64,000 nucleotides of DNA from Trichaptum fuscoviolaceum (GCA_910574455.1 CAJSYZ010000010.1:2694770-2758769), one strand, 5' to 3'. Positions 32,743 through 44,285 are shown, counted from the stretch's first letter. Translations and numbers: made by a program. The notes: generated from the sequence alone by a model not told the origin.

Positions 32743-32847
32743 TTAGGACAAAAGTCTAAAGCTTACCGTAACCAGGATTGGCAACAATCTACGTTCTTTA
32801 CCCCGACTCTTTTTTTTTTCGGACTTCGACAAAATCCCCGCGTCGCT

Positions 32848-34032
32848 ATGTCCGCGTCAGACTCCCGCTCCACGCGCTCGTCTTTCTCGAGCAATTCCCG
32901 GCCACAGTCACCTGCTGTCCAGCTCCCCCGGCTTGTCTCTGTCCCTGCCTCGCCAGCCACGTCCCGGTCAACTTCCCCAGCCTCGGTAGCACCTCGTCCC
33001 CGCTCTCGCCCTGCGTCCCAGACATCGTCTCCAGAAACCCGCGAACTGCGCCGTAAACTGCGCCTCTGTTTCTACTGCGGTTCTAACGAACATTTGGTTC
33101 CCGCATGTCCGACTGCCCCGCCCCGTGCCACGATGCCCCGTCCTACGGTTCCCCGAATCCCGTCCTCGACCAAGCGCACCCTTTCTGATGCTGATAGGCA
33201 TGAAAGGCGAAAACTTGGGCTCTGCTTCTACTGCGGAACAAAGGGCCACTTGATTCGCGATTGCGCTGAAAGGCCTCCCGTGAAAAAAGCCGCTCCCCCC
33301 GCAAAGGTCGCACCCCGGAAGTCTAGCCCGAAACGCCAGTTTGCGACGATAGGTGTCCAAGCTATGTCCTCGGATTCTGCCCCGGAAACCCGCGCCCCCG
33401 CTGCCTCAGAACCGTCTCCCGCCACGTTGAGCCGCGTTGCACACGTCCTGACCCGAATGGTGCCCTACTGCACCCAGATAGTCCAAGACACGGATCCCGC
33501 GTTCAGCCAGTTCCTGCGTCACGAAGTTGAAAGCCTCTTACAGGGTTTGATACAAGTATGCATCTCTGACCTGCAAACGATCCCGTCAAAGTCTACTGCC
33601 GCCCCGGTCCCGACTGTCACGTCCCCCGCTCCAGACGCTTCGACCCCAGCTTCTCCCGCCGTGCCTCCAGTTCCTGCACCTGTTTCCCCGGTCCCTGAAC
33701 CAGTTCCCGCTTCGATCCCGACCCCGCTAGACCCCGCTGTTCCCGAACGACTGCTTGGTGCTGCAGAAGCACAAGCAAACGCGTCCCGAACTTTGATAGA
33801 TTTCCTGCACCGAAAATCCCGTCCAGCCCAGTCCCAGTTGATCCCGGAAGGGCCCCCTGAGGCCGCCCAGCCTGAAGTCTCGTCCTCGACCCCCGCTTCG
33901 TCCCCGCCCCTGGTCCTTGCGAAACCCGACCGCCTAGGCAAACTGACTGCCTCTCCCCAGCTCGGTGGGAAAGGCACGCCTCGACGAAAGCAAAGCCGCC
34001 CTTTGGCGCGAATTTTGGTCAAAACCCGGTAG
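32848..34032 (+). CDS. Element C zinc-knuckle protein, copy 2
   Basis: Same 394-residue translation as copy 1, with both zinc knuckles. No difference from copies 1 and 3 was seen, indicating recent duplication of the unit. Confidence 0.85.
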   Translation: MSASDSRSTRSSFSSNSRPQSPAVQLPRLVSVPASPATSRSTSPASVAPRPRSRPASQTSSPETRELRRKLRLCFYCGSNEHLVPACPTAPPRATMPRPTVPRIPSSTKRTLSDADRHERRKLGLCFYCGTKGHLIRDCAERPPVKKAAPPAKVAPRKSSPKRQFATIGVQAMSSDSAPETRAPAASEPSPATLSRVAHVLTRMVPYCTQIVQDTDPAFSQFLRHEVESLLQGLIQVCISDLQTIPSKSTAAPVPTVTSPAPDASTPASPAVPPVPAPVSPVPEPVPASIPTPLDPAVPERLLGAAEAQANASRTLIDFLHRKSRPAQSQLIPEGPPEAAQPEVSSSTPASSPPLVLAKPDRLGKLTASPQLGGKGTPRRKQSRPLARILVKTR

Positions 34033-34223
34033 ATTCCCCCGCGAATTTTTTTTCGGATTATGTTTAGTCCCGCGTTGGTAATAATGGTTTCTCGACGGAA
34101 ATCCCGAAAGACTCTGCGCCTTGGTTATGATTATGGTTATTAAGTATTGGATAATTAGTACGGAAAGCTAAAGACTACTCTAATCCTTTGGTGCTCCGGA
34201 GTAGCACCTTTGGAGGGGGGTAA

Positions 34224-36792
34224 TGTCGGGATCCCCCAGGACCCCAACATGTCTAAGGCAATCCCGAACAGAACCCGGTATACTGAAACCCGAATCGCGA
34301 CCTTGGCTAGATCCCCGAAAGGATCCCCCGCTCTCTGATCCTGGAAGAACCTCTGCTTCGCCATGCATTCTCCTGCTAAGAGTTCCGCCCCGCTACGACC
34401 TCCTCGCCCCTGCTTGTCCTCGCCCACGTCTCCTCATCAGTCCCCCGCCTCGTCCCCGTGTCTCGATCCATCCCTAGCCCGCCTCGTCGTTCCCCCGACT
34501 CTAGGATGATCCCCCGCTCGCTCCCCGCTCCCGTCATGCTCTGTTCCCCGCTCCAGCGAACCCCGTGCCTCGCCATAGTCCCGAAGTCACTCACCATAGC
34601 CACAGCCATAGCCATAGCCTGCCACAGCCATAGCCATAGCCATAGCTATCCCAGACCTCGTAGGTTCTCGACTATGCCCGGATACCAGATCCCGGCCTCG
34701 CGTCCACAGTCATGAAGTGCAGTTAGGAGATTGATCCACTGCGTCCAAAGCCGACCTCTGTCTGGCCTTGAGTAAGCCAACACGACAGCGGTCAAGGATT
34801 GCTGACCCGCAATCCTGCCCGGTCACGAACCCTGCCCTGCGCTCGTCCTGCCACGGTGCCCTAGCTAACCCCTTCGACATCCTGTGCCTCTCGACCTGCC
34901 CTTGTTCGTCCACAGCCTGCCCCGCCAGGAATCCCGCCTCGCCGCGAACGCTGTCAAGCATCCTCTCTGACAATCCCGCAACCCACGCTCGTTCACGGTT
35001 GGAGTCCCGTCAAGACTCCCCCCACTCGTCCCCTCGTCCCGGTTGGAGTCCCGCCAAACTCCCCCCGCTCGTTCCCCGACTAGAGTCTCGCCAGACTCCC
35101 CCGCTCATTCCCGGTAGAAACCCCGCTCGCTTCCCGGTTGGAATCCCGCTCCTTTCCCCCGCACGATCCCAGTCGAAATCCCGCTCGTTTCCCGCCTCGC
35201 GTCCCGTCTCGAATCCCTGCGCAAATCCCCCGCAGGATTCCCGCCTTCGATCCCGCCGCGATTCCCATCGCAACCCCAGCTAAGTTCCCGCTCTGATTCC
35301 CGAAAGATTCCCGCTACGATTTCCCGGTCGAACCCTGTCTCAATTCCCGGTCGAAACCCGAACTCGATTCCCGGTCAAACCCGAACTCGATTCCCAGTCG
35401 AAACCCGAACTTGAAACCCGGTCGAAACCCGAACCAGATTCCCTGCATGATCCCGTCGCGAATCGCGCGAGTTTCCCGTCGTCCAAGGGAAACTCCTTAG
35501 CTTCCCCGCTCCTCGATGCTAACCTCGTCTTGAGATAGCCCCAGGTGATTGGCCTGGCCACGCACGTGCCAGCCAACTAGTCTCGTTAGTAGCGTCCTGC
35601 CCCGGCCCGCAGACCACATTCCCGCCACCCCGTGTGCGGGATTGATCTCATTGCCCGCAAGGACTCGAACCCCGTCCTTAGTCGCCCTGCCCCGCGCGCG
35701 CCTCGCGATTAGGCTTCGTTACGACATCAAAGCACTGGCCTCTTCGAGGTTGGTCCCTGTCGATCCCCAGCGACCCTGATCCACGCCAGAAGTTGCCTGC
35801 AACTTATCCCAAGACGATGTATGCATTACATCCGCCCCCCACGCTCGTTACCCCGCTGCCTGTGCGCCAGCTTGATACCTCGCGCACAATTACATTCCTT
35901 TAGTTCTCTTTGTTTCACTTGACCATGCTTCACGCTCGTTCCCTTAGATCTTGCCCAGATGTTCCCGCACCGAATCCCGAATCCCGGATTCACGTCACTG
36001 TATGCGCGGCCTTCGCCCGCAAGATTGTGTAACTAGTTAGTTGCGCGTTTGTGCATGCCCGTTCCCTGTAGATTCTGCCCAGTAGATAAATACCTGTCGC
36101 CACCGTAAGGAGCACTCACTTTTGTCCTCTTGTCGAGTGCTTCCTTAGGTGTGTTTCTGTCTTGTCTCTAGTGTAGTTTTACAATGCTGACTTGTCGAGT
36201 GCTTCCTTAGGGAACCTCCTCCTGATACAGAAGTGTTGCCTTGAGATCCCGGTTATCCTGAGCTCTCTGCTCCTGTCCTGAGCACGCCTGCTCTCTGGCT
36301 CTCTTGTCTCTGTCTTGCCCCGGATCCCGCTCTGCGAATCCCGCCCTGAGTCCTGCCCAGAATCCCGCTCTGAGATTCCCGCCAGAATCCCGCTCTGAGA
36401 TTCCAGCCAGAATCCCGCTTTGAGATTCCCGCCAAAGTCCCGAACGATTCCCGCTCTGCGATCCCCGCACGAATCCAGATTCCCGCACGAATCCAGATTC
36501 CCGCGCGAATCCAGATTCCCGCCAGAATCCCGCTTGGCATTTCCCCGCGTCTCGACTCTGTCCCCCCGCGCCTCGACTCTGCCTTCCCCGCCTCGACTCT
36601 GACTCCGTCCCGTCCTCGCCTTGAGCCCCCTAGCGTCTCGCCCCCGTAGCCCCGCTCCCCGCGCGACTCCGTTGGCGTTGTAGCGTCCTTAACGGTTCCC
36701 CTTCGCCTTCTCCGCTGCCGCGCGCTCTCCCAGGCCTTGCCCCGGAAGCCGCTAACGCGCCCCGGCCCCCAGGTTCCCCCCAGGTCGTAACA
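34224..36792 (+). repeat. Element C LTR 3
   Basis: 2569 bp. It shares G at 34486 and A at 35342 with LTR 4, against A and G in LTRs 1 and 2. It has one private extra T near 35322. Confidence 0.92.
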
Positions 36793-36897
36793 TTAGGACA
36801 AAAGTCTAAAGCTTACCGTAACCAGGATTGGCAACAATCTACGTTCTTTACCCCGACTCTTTTTTTTTTCGGACTTCGACAAAATCCCCGCGTCGCT

Positions 36898-38082
36898 ATG
36901 TCCGCGTCAGACTCCCGCTCCACGCGCTCGTCTTTCTCGAGCAATTCCCGGCCACAGTCACCTGCTGTCCAGCTCCCCCGGCTTGTCTCTGTCCCTGCCT
37001 CGCCAGCCACGTCCCGGTCAACTTCCCCAGCCTCGGTAGCACCTCGTCCCCGCTCTCGCCCTGCGTCCCAGACATCGTCTCCAGAAACCCGCGAACTGCG
37101 CCGTAAACTGCGCCTCTGTTTCTACTGCGGTTCTAACGAACATTTGGTTCCCGCATGTCCGACTGCCCCGCCCCGTGCCACGATGCCCCGTCCTACGGTT
37201 CCCCGAATCCCGTCCTCGACCAAGCGCACCCTTTCTGATGCTGATAGGCATGAAAGGCGAAAACTTGGGCTCTGCTTCTACTGCGGAACAAAGGGCCACT
37301 TGATTCGCGATTGCGCTGAAAGGCCTCCCGTGAAAAAAGCCGCTCCCCCCGCAAAGGTCGCACCCCGGAAGTCTAGCCCGAAACGCCAGTTTGCGACGAT
37401 AGGTGTCCAAGCTATGTCCTCGGATTCTGCCCCGGAAACCCGCGCCCCCGCTGCCTCAGAACCGTCTCCCGCCACGTTGAGCCGCGTTGCACACGTCCTG
37501 ACCCGAATGGTGCCCTACTGCACCCAGATAGTCCAAGACACGGATCCCGCGTTCAGCCAGTTCCTGCGTCACGAAGTTGAAAGCCTCTTACAGGGTTTGA
37601 TACAAGTATGCATCTCTGACCTGCAAACGATCCCGTCAAAGTCTACTGCCGCCCCGGTCCCGACTGTCACGTCCCCCGCTCCAGACGCTTCGACCCCAGC
37701 TTCTCCCGCCGTGCCTCCAGTTCCTGCACCTGTTTCCCCGGTCCCTGAACCAGTTCCCGCTTCGATCCCGACCCCGCTAGACCCCGCTGTTCCCGAACGA
37801 CTGCTTGGTGCTGCAGAAGCACAAGCAAACGCGTCCCGAACTTTGATAGATTTCCTGCACCGAAAATCCCGTCCAGCCCAGTCCCAGTTGATCCCGGAAG
37901 GGCCCCCTGAGGCCGCCCAGCCTGAAGTCTCGTCCTCGACCCCCGCTTCGTCCCCGCCCCTGGTCCTTGCGAAACCCGACCGCCTAGGCAAACTGACTGC
38001 CTCTCCCCAGCTCGGTGGGAAAGGCACGCCTCGACGAAAGCAAAGCCGCCCTTTGGCGCGAATTTTGGTCAAAACCCGGTAG
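36898..38082 (+). CDS. Element C zinc-knuckle protein, copy 3
   Basis: Third copy of the 394-residue frame, translation identical to the others. The internal region is 36793-38273. Confidence 0.85.
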   Translation: MSASDSRSTRSSFSSNSRPQSPAVQLPRLVSVPASPATSRSTSPASVAPRPRSRPASQTSSPETRELRRKLRLCFYCGSNEHLVPACPTAPPRATMPRPTVPRIPSSTKRTLSDADRHERRKLGLCFYCGTKGHLIRDCAERPPVKKAAPPAKVAPRKSSPKRQFATIGVQAMSSDSAPETRAPAASEPSPATLSRVAHVLTRMVPYCTQIVQDTDPAFSQFLRHEVESLLQGLIQVCISDLQTIPSKSTAAPVPTVTSPAPDASTPASPAVPPVPAPVSPVPEPVPASIPTPLDPAVPERLLGAAEAQANASRTLIDFLHRKSRPAQSQLIPEGPPEAAQPEVSSSTPASSPPLVLAKPDRLGKLTASPQLGGKGTPRRKQSRPLARILVKTR

Positions 38083-38273
38083 ATTCCCCCGCGAATTTTT
38101 TTTCGGATTATGTTTAGTCCCGCGTTGGTAATAATGGTTTCTCGACGGAAATCCCGAAAGACTCTGCGCCTTGGTTATGATTATGGTTATTAAGTATTGG
38201 ATAATTAGTACGGAAAGCTAAAGACTACTCTAATCCTTTGGTGCTCCGGAGTAGCACCTTTGGAGGGGGGTAA

Positions 38274-40842
38274 TGTCGGGATCCCCCAGGACCCCAACAT
38301 GTCTAAGGCAATCCCGAACAGAACCCGGTATACTGAAACCCGAATCGCGACCTTGGCTAGATCCCCGAAAGGATCCCCCGCTCTCTGATCCTGGAAGAAC
38401 CTCTGCTTCGCCATGCATTCTCCTGCTAAGAGTTCCGCCCCGCTACGACCTCCTCGCCCCTGCTTGTCCTCGCCCACGTCTCCTCATCAGTCCCCCGCCT
38501 CGTCCCCGTGTCTCGATCCATCCCTAGCCCGCCTCGTCGTTCCCCCCGACTCTAGGATGATCCCCCGCTCGCTCCCCGCTCCCGTCATGCTCTGTTCCCC
38601 GCTCCAGCGAACCCCGTGCCTCGCCATAGTCCCGAAGTCACTCACCATAGCCACAGCCATAGCCATAGCCTGCCACAGCCATAGCCATAGCCATAGCTAT
38701 CCCAGACCTCGTAGGTTCTCGACTATGCCCGGATACCAGATCCCGGCCTCGCGTCCACAGTCATGAAGTGCAGTTAGGAGATTGATCCACTGCGTCCAAA
38801 GCCGACCTCTGTCTGGCCTTGAGTAAGCCAACACGACAGCGGTCAAGGATTGCTGACCCGCAATCCTGCCCGGTCACGAACCCTGCCCTGCGCTCGTCCT
38901 GCCACGGTGCCCTAGCTAACCCCTTCGACATCCTGTGCCTCTCGACCTGCCCTTGTTCGTCCACAGCCTGCCCCGCCAGGAATCCCGCCTCGCCGCGAAC
39001 GCTGTCAAGCATCCTCTCTGACAATCCCGCAACCCACGCTCGTTCACGGTTGGAGTCCCGTCAAGACTCCCCCCACTCGTCCCCTCGTCCCGGTTGGAGT
39101 CCCGCCAAACTCCCCCCGCTCGTTCCCCGACTAGAGTCTCGCCAGACTCCCCCGCTCATTCCCGGTAGAAACCCCGCTCGCTTCCCGGTTGGAATCCCGC
39201 TCCTTTCCCCCGCACGATCCCAGTCGAAATCCCGCTCGTTTCCCGCCTCGCGTCCCGTCTCGAATCCCTGCGCAAATCCCCCGCAGGATTCCCGCCTTCG
39301 ATCCCGCCGCGATTCCCATCGCAACCCCAGCTAAGTTCCCGCTCTGATTCCCGAAAGATTCCCGCTACGATTCCCGGTCGAACCCTGTCTCAATTCCCGG
39401 TCGAAACCCGAACTCGATTCCCGGTCAAACCCGAACTCGATTCCCAGTCGAAACCCGAACTTGAAACCCGGTCGAAACCCGAACCAGATTCCCTGCATGA
39501 TCCCGTCGCGAATCGCGCGAGTTTCCCGTCGTCCAAGGGAAACTCCTTAGCTTCCCCGCTCCTCGATGCTAACCTCGTCTTGAGATAGCCCCAGGTGATT
39601 GGCCTGGCCACGCACGTGCCAGCCAACTAGTCTCGTTAGTAGCGTCCTGCCCCGGCCCGCAGACCACATTCCCGCCACCCCGTGTGCGGGATTGATCTCA
39701 TTGCCCGCAAGGACTCGAACCCCGTCCTTAGTCGCCCTGCCCCGCGCGCGCCTCGCGATTAGGCTTCGTTACGACATCAAAGCACTGGCCTCTTCGAGGT
39801 TGGTCCCTGTCGATCCCCAGCGACCCTGATCCACGCCAGAAGTTGCCTGCAACTTATCCCAAGACGATGTATGCATTACATCCGCCCCCCACGCTCGTTA
39901 CCCCGCTGCCTGTGCGCCAGCTTGATACCTCGCGCACAATTACATTCCTTTAGTTCTCTTTGTTTCACTTGACCATGCTTCACGCTCGTTCCCTTAGATC
40001 TTGCCCAGATGTTCCCGCACCGAATCCCGAATCCCGGATTCACGTCACTGTATGCGCGGCCTTCGCCCGCAAGATTGTGTAACTAGTTAGTTGCGCGTTT
40101 GTGCATGCCCGTTCCCTGTAGATTCTGCCCAGTAGATAAATACCTGTCGCCACCGTAAGGAGCACTCACTTTTGTCCTCTTGTCGAGTGCTTCCTTAGGT
40201 GTGTTTCTGTCTTGTCTCTAGTGTAGTTTTACAATGCTGACTTGTCGAGTGCTTCCTTAGGGAACCTCCTCCTGATACAGAAGTGTTGCCTTGAGATCCC
40301 AGTTATCCTGAGCTCTCTGCTCCTGTCCTGAGCACGCCTGCTCTCTGGCTCTCTTGTCTCTGTCTTGCCCCGGATCCCGCTCTGCGAATCCCGCCCTGAG
40401 TCCTGCCCAGAATCCCGCTCTGAGATTCCCGCCAGAATCCCGCTCTGAGATTCCAGCCAGAATCCCGCTTTGAGATTCCCGCCAAAGTCCCGAACGATTC
40501 CCGCTCTGCGATCCCCGCACGAATCCAGATTCCCGCACGAATCCAGATTCCCGCGCGAATCCAGATTCCCGCCAGAATCCCGCTTGGCATTTCCCCGCGT
40601 CTCGACTCTGTCCCCCCGCGCCTCGACTCTGCCTTCCCCGCCTCGACTCTGACTCCGTCCCGTCCTCGCCTTGAGCCCCCTAGCGTCTCGCCCCCGTAGC
40701 CCCGCTCCCCGCGCGACTCCGTTGGCGTTGTAGCGTCCTTAACGGTTCCCCTTCGCCTTCTCCGCTGCCGCGCGCTCTCCCAGGCCTTGCCCCGGAAGCC
40801 GCTAACGCGCCCCGGCCCCCAGGTTCCCCCCAGGTCGTAACA
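38274..40842 (+). repeat. Element C LTR 4 (3' end of the array)
   Basis: 2569 bp, ends GTCGTAACA, followed by the TCGAC duplication and the gypsy-B integrase remainder. Variants shared with LTR 3 at 38536 and 39392. Confidence 0.92.
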
Positions 40843-40847
40843 TCGAC

Positions 40848-40903
40848 TGCGTATCACCCGCAGACGGATGGGCAAACCGAAAGGGTAAACCAAGAGCTGG
40901 AAC
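40848..40903 (+). pseudogene. Gypsy-B integrase remainder, truncated
   Basis: Continues the pol frame across the array: TAYHPQTDGQTERVNQELE, including the catalytic Glu in TERVN. The frame then runs directly into the 3' LTR at 40904. The integrase C-terminal region, any chromodomain and the polypurine tract are missing. Confidence 0.88.
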
Positions 40904-41721
40904 TGTCGAGATCCCGGGCTCCTTTTCTCATTTCCCGCACTTTCCCGCCAAGGATCCCGACATGAGCAGACAAACCCGCGGGGAGAATCCCGCCATTGGA
41001 TTCCCCGCGCGAAACCTCATTCCCGAATCGCACGATCCCATGCTCACGTGACTTATCCCGCACCACCGTCCCGGCAACCATGCACGCATACACACACTCA
41101 TTTACGACAACCCGCCACGGCACACGTACATTCACTTATCAACATACGCTCATTAATCCGCTAGTACCTCAAGGTGACGACCTGCAACAGTCTGGCATAC
41201 CTAGTCTGGCTAGTCGCGGCCCCGGACCGGACGCTGACGTCCACGGACAGGCCGTAGCCATCTGGAGAGACGGGATGGACATGCCTAGCATTGCGGTCGT
41301 AGCATGTATCGTTTGTAGTAGATAGGTGCGCATTGCGCAAGGACACTTAGCGTAGATTAACTATACAGTCTTTACGAAGTAGATAAATAGCTGTAGGCAT
41401 CGTAAGGAGCACCCCACTTTTGACCTCTTGTGGAGTGCTTCCTTAGGTGCGATCTCTCTCCTTTCTCCTGTGTAGTTAGTTGCGCAATACTTACTTGTGG
41501 AGTGCTTCCTTAGGGATCCGCTTACTTGACGTTCAAAGCAGTGAAGAGTCCTAGCTGGCCTTGAGAATCCCGCGACGCGCCTGGATAGAATCCCGCGCGT
41601 TTCCCGCCTGAATTCCCACGCTCGTTCCCAGTCGCGAATCCAGATTCCCGAACGCGGGTTCTTGTCGCGAATTCCAGTTTCCCAAAACTGTTTCCCGCTA
41701 CAATTCCCGACGGTCGTAACA
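40904..41721 (+). repeat. Gypsy-B 3' LTR
   Basis: 818 bp, TGTCGAG..GTAACA, followed by the GACGC duplication and the rest of the copia-A frame. Confidence 0.9.
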
Positions 41722-41726
41722 GACGC

Positions 41727-44259
41727 CTGCATACTTGGCAAACAAACAGCGAGCAACGCACCTGCGAGACAACCCGAAGACCGCCAGCATACACCTTTCT
41801 CGACCATACACACTGACATCGAGTACATGGTCGATAGGTCTTTCAGTGGGGCTATCTATTCGCTCAAGTTCATCGACGAAGCAACCGGGTTCCTATGGAC
41901 ATTTGCGATCGCAGAAAAATCAGGGTCAATAGTACTAGAGAAGTTCAAGGAAATTGATGCATACATTGAGATGCAATTTGGAACGCGTGTTCAAAACCTC
42001 CACTCTGACAATGGCGGAGAGTTTGTCAATGGCGAAATGGACGCCTATATCATGTCCCGAGGAATTACCCATCGGTTGATAGCTCCCCACAGACATGAAA
42101 TGAACGGCATAGCCGAGCGCATCAATCGCACCGGTGCCAACGCAGTCCGAACAACGCTGATCGACTCCGGTCTTGCTCGCGCATATTGGGCTGAAGCATA
42201 TAACCATTTTGCTTACATTCACAATCGAACAGGCGCTTCATTCCTGCCAGAAGACAAGACACCGTATGAGCTAGCATTCAATATTAAGCCGGACATCTCT
42301 CACCTGCGAGCATTCGGTTGTCGTGCATTCGTAAGAACCGTTCCTGATCAGAGGAAGAAACTGGACGAAAAGTCAAAAATTGGAGTATTTGTAGGAGTAA
42401 ATTCAGATGCCGCGTACCGCATCATGCTCCCCAACCACCAATTAATTATATCCAGAGATGTCACGTTTGACGAAAACAACACCAATTTGCCCTGCAGATC
42501 GTCCATGGACAAAACCGACCATCAGATCATCCCATTGACAATCATGCCACCACCTGACGAACCTACCGACATAATTGAAGCACGCTATCCTCTTCGCGAA
42601 ACGCTAGCTAGAAAAGCTCGAGGTGAAACCGCTAACACTGCTCTAGAGCGTCGTTCTGTGGAAGGGATCATCATTCCCCGCACCTGGAATGAAGCGATGT
42701 TAACACCTCAAAGAGATGAATGGATCAAAGCCTGTACTTACGAAGTCGGTAAACTAGAGGGCATGGACGTCTGGGACGTTGTAGAACGCCCACTGGACAC
42801 CCACATCATTCAGGGCATGTGGGTATTCAACATCAAATCTGACCCGACAAGAGCGTTAGAATATCGAGCTCGTTGGGTGGCACGCGGAGACTCACAAATT
42901 CCGGGTGAATACTACGACACTTTTGCTGCCTCTGGTGACTACGACGTTGCCAAAACTATTATATCCATGGCAGCGGGAGATAAGAATGCCACCCTGGCTG
43001 TCCGAGATATTACTTCGGCTTACTTACATAGTCCCCTTGCCGAAACCAACATCTTCGTCGCTTATCCTACGGGTTTCCTACCCCCGAGTGGTGCACATCA
43101 AGTCTGCCACCTCAAGAAAGCACTATATGGTCTTCGTCAAGGTGCTCGTGCCTGGACCGGACATTTTAGTTCAACCCTTGCTTCAAGTGGACTAAAACAA
43201 CTCACGTCTACGCCCAGCGCATTCTTTCGCTCCGGACCTGAGGGGGAGTCGGTAATGGGAGTATACGTTGACGACTGTATTTCCAAGTCGAGTTCAGCTC
43301 CAAATCAAAAGGACATAGAGGCAGACACTCTGAGGAAGATCATAGCGTCGAAGTTCGAGTTCAAAGAGAAAGACTTGTATGCGAAACCCGGGATAGTGCT
43401 AGGGATGAAGGTGGAAATTGATCAGGGTCGCGATTGGATCAAGATATCAGTACCCCACAAGATATCTCGGGCCGTGGCCAAATATAACTTATCGGATGCA
43501 AATTCTGTTCCCTCGCCACTTCCGCCTGATGCCATAAGTATTCTAGAGCGCGCTAAATCTACCGGCGATCAAATTGATGATCAGGGTCAAATTCCCTTCA
43601 GGAGTCTTGTTGGCGAATTACTATGGATAGCAACCATCGTGCGTATCGATATAGCTTTCTCCGCAAATCTCCTGGCTAGGTACTTGTCGAACTTCACCTC
43701 TGTGCATTGGGATATGGCAAAGAGAGTATTGAAGTATCTTAAGGGAACTGAAAACTTGGGCATAGTCTATAGGTCATCTCCGTCGATTGAACGTCCAATA
43801 GGCTATTGCGACTCTGACTATGGGGGTGATCTTGGAGATCGCAAATCTGTGTCTGGATTTGTTTTCATGCTTAATGGCGGGCCCATCAATTGGAAGTCCA
43901 AGAAGCAATCTGTCGTAGCTCTATCGACAGCAGAAGCTGAGTATATGGCTCTATCCTTGACTGCTAAACACGCTTTATGGATCAGGAACTTCAGCAAAGA
44001 GATCAATCGAGATTTTGGAGGATATCCCGTGACCATCAAAGTCGACAATCGAGCAGCCATTGCCATCGCATATAATCCAGTTCAACAACCCAAGACGAAG
44101 CATATCGATATTCCAGTCCATCACATTCGCGATGAAGTCAAGAAAGGCAAATTGACGATTGAGCACATCAGTGGCACCGCGAATCCGGCAGATATTTTGA
44201 CGAAACCCTTGTCCCCTGTGTTACACAAGAAGTGTGTGGACCTATTGGGAATGTTCTGA
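41727..44259 (+). CDS. Copia-A Gag-Pol polyprotein, 3' part
   Basis: Continues in phase from 16148, starting in the integrase zinc site (CILGKQ). Contains integrase D,D,E (HTDIEYM, HSDNGGEF, AERINR), reverse transcriptase with VRDITSAYLHSPL and YVDD, and RNase H with CDSDYGGD and NPADILTKPL. The open frame extends upstream to 41662, but those codons belong to the gypsy-B LTR. No stop or frameshift was seen. Very similar to copia-D throughout. Confidence 0.9.
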
Positions 44260-44285
44260 TAAGGGGGAGCGCGACATATCGCACT

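Larger units (their letters stand above)
21174..40842 (+). mobile_element. Array C: tandem gag-only LTR element (4 LTRs, 3 internal regions)
   Basis: Structure LTR-int-LTR-int-LTR-int-LTR, LTRs ~2568 bp (TGTCGGG..GTAACA) and internal regions 1481 bp each. One TCGAC duplication flanks the whole array (21169-21173 and 40843-40847), so it is one insertion. Each internal region has a self-primer site, one zinc-knuckle frame, a hairpin and a polypurine tract, but no protease, RT or integrase. Copia-D sits in the first LTR. LTR termini and primer logic resemble gypsy-B. Confidence 0.9.
16149..41721 (+). mobile_element. Gypsy-B (Ty3/gypsy) LTR retrotransposon, 3'-deleted and interrupted
   Basis: Inserted in copia-A with a GACGC duplication (16144-16148 and 41722-41726). 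LTRs are 819 and 818 bp, TGTCGAG..GTAACA. The internal part is 16968-21173 plus 40848-40903. It encodes Gag and Pol, but integrase stops soon after its catalytic Glu and joins the 3' LTR directly, with no polypurine tract. Array C is inserted in the integrase region. Confidence 0.9.

Noticed and set aside
21174..40842. Regular repeats as a CRISPR array
   Set aside because: The repeats are ~4 kb LTR/internal units with retroelement signals, in a eukaryote; no short repeat-spacer structure.
41662..41721. ATG at 41662 as start of a separate 865-residue protein
   Set aside because: The first codons are gypsy-B LTR; the frame is the 3' part of copia-A Pol.
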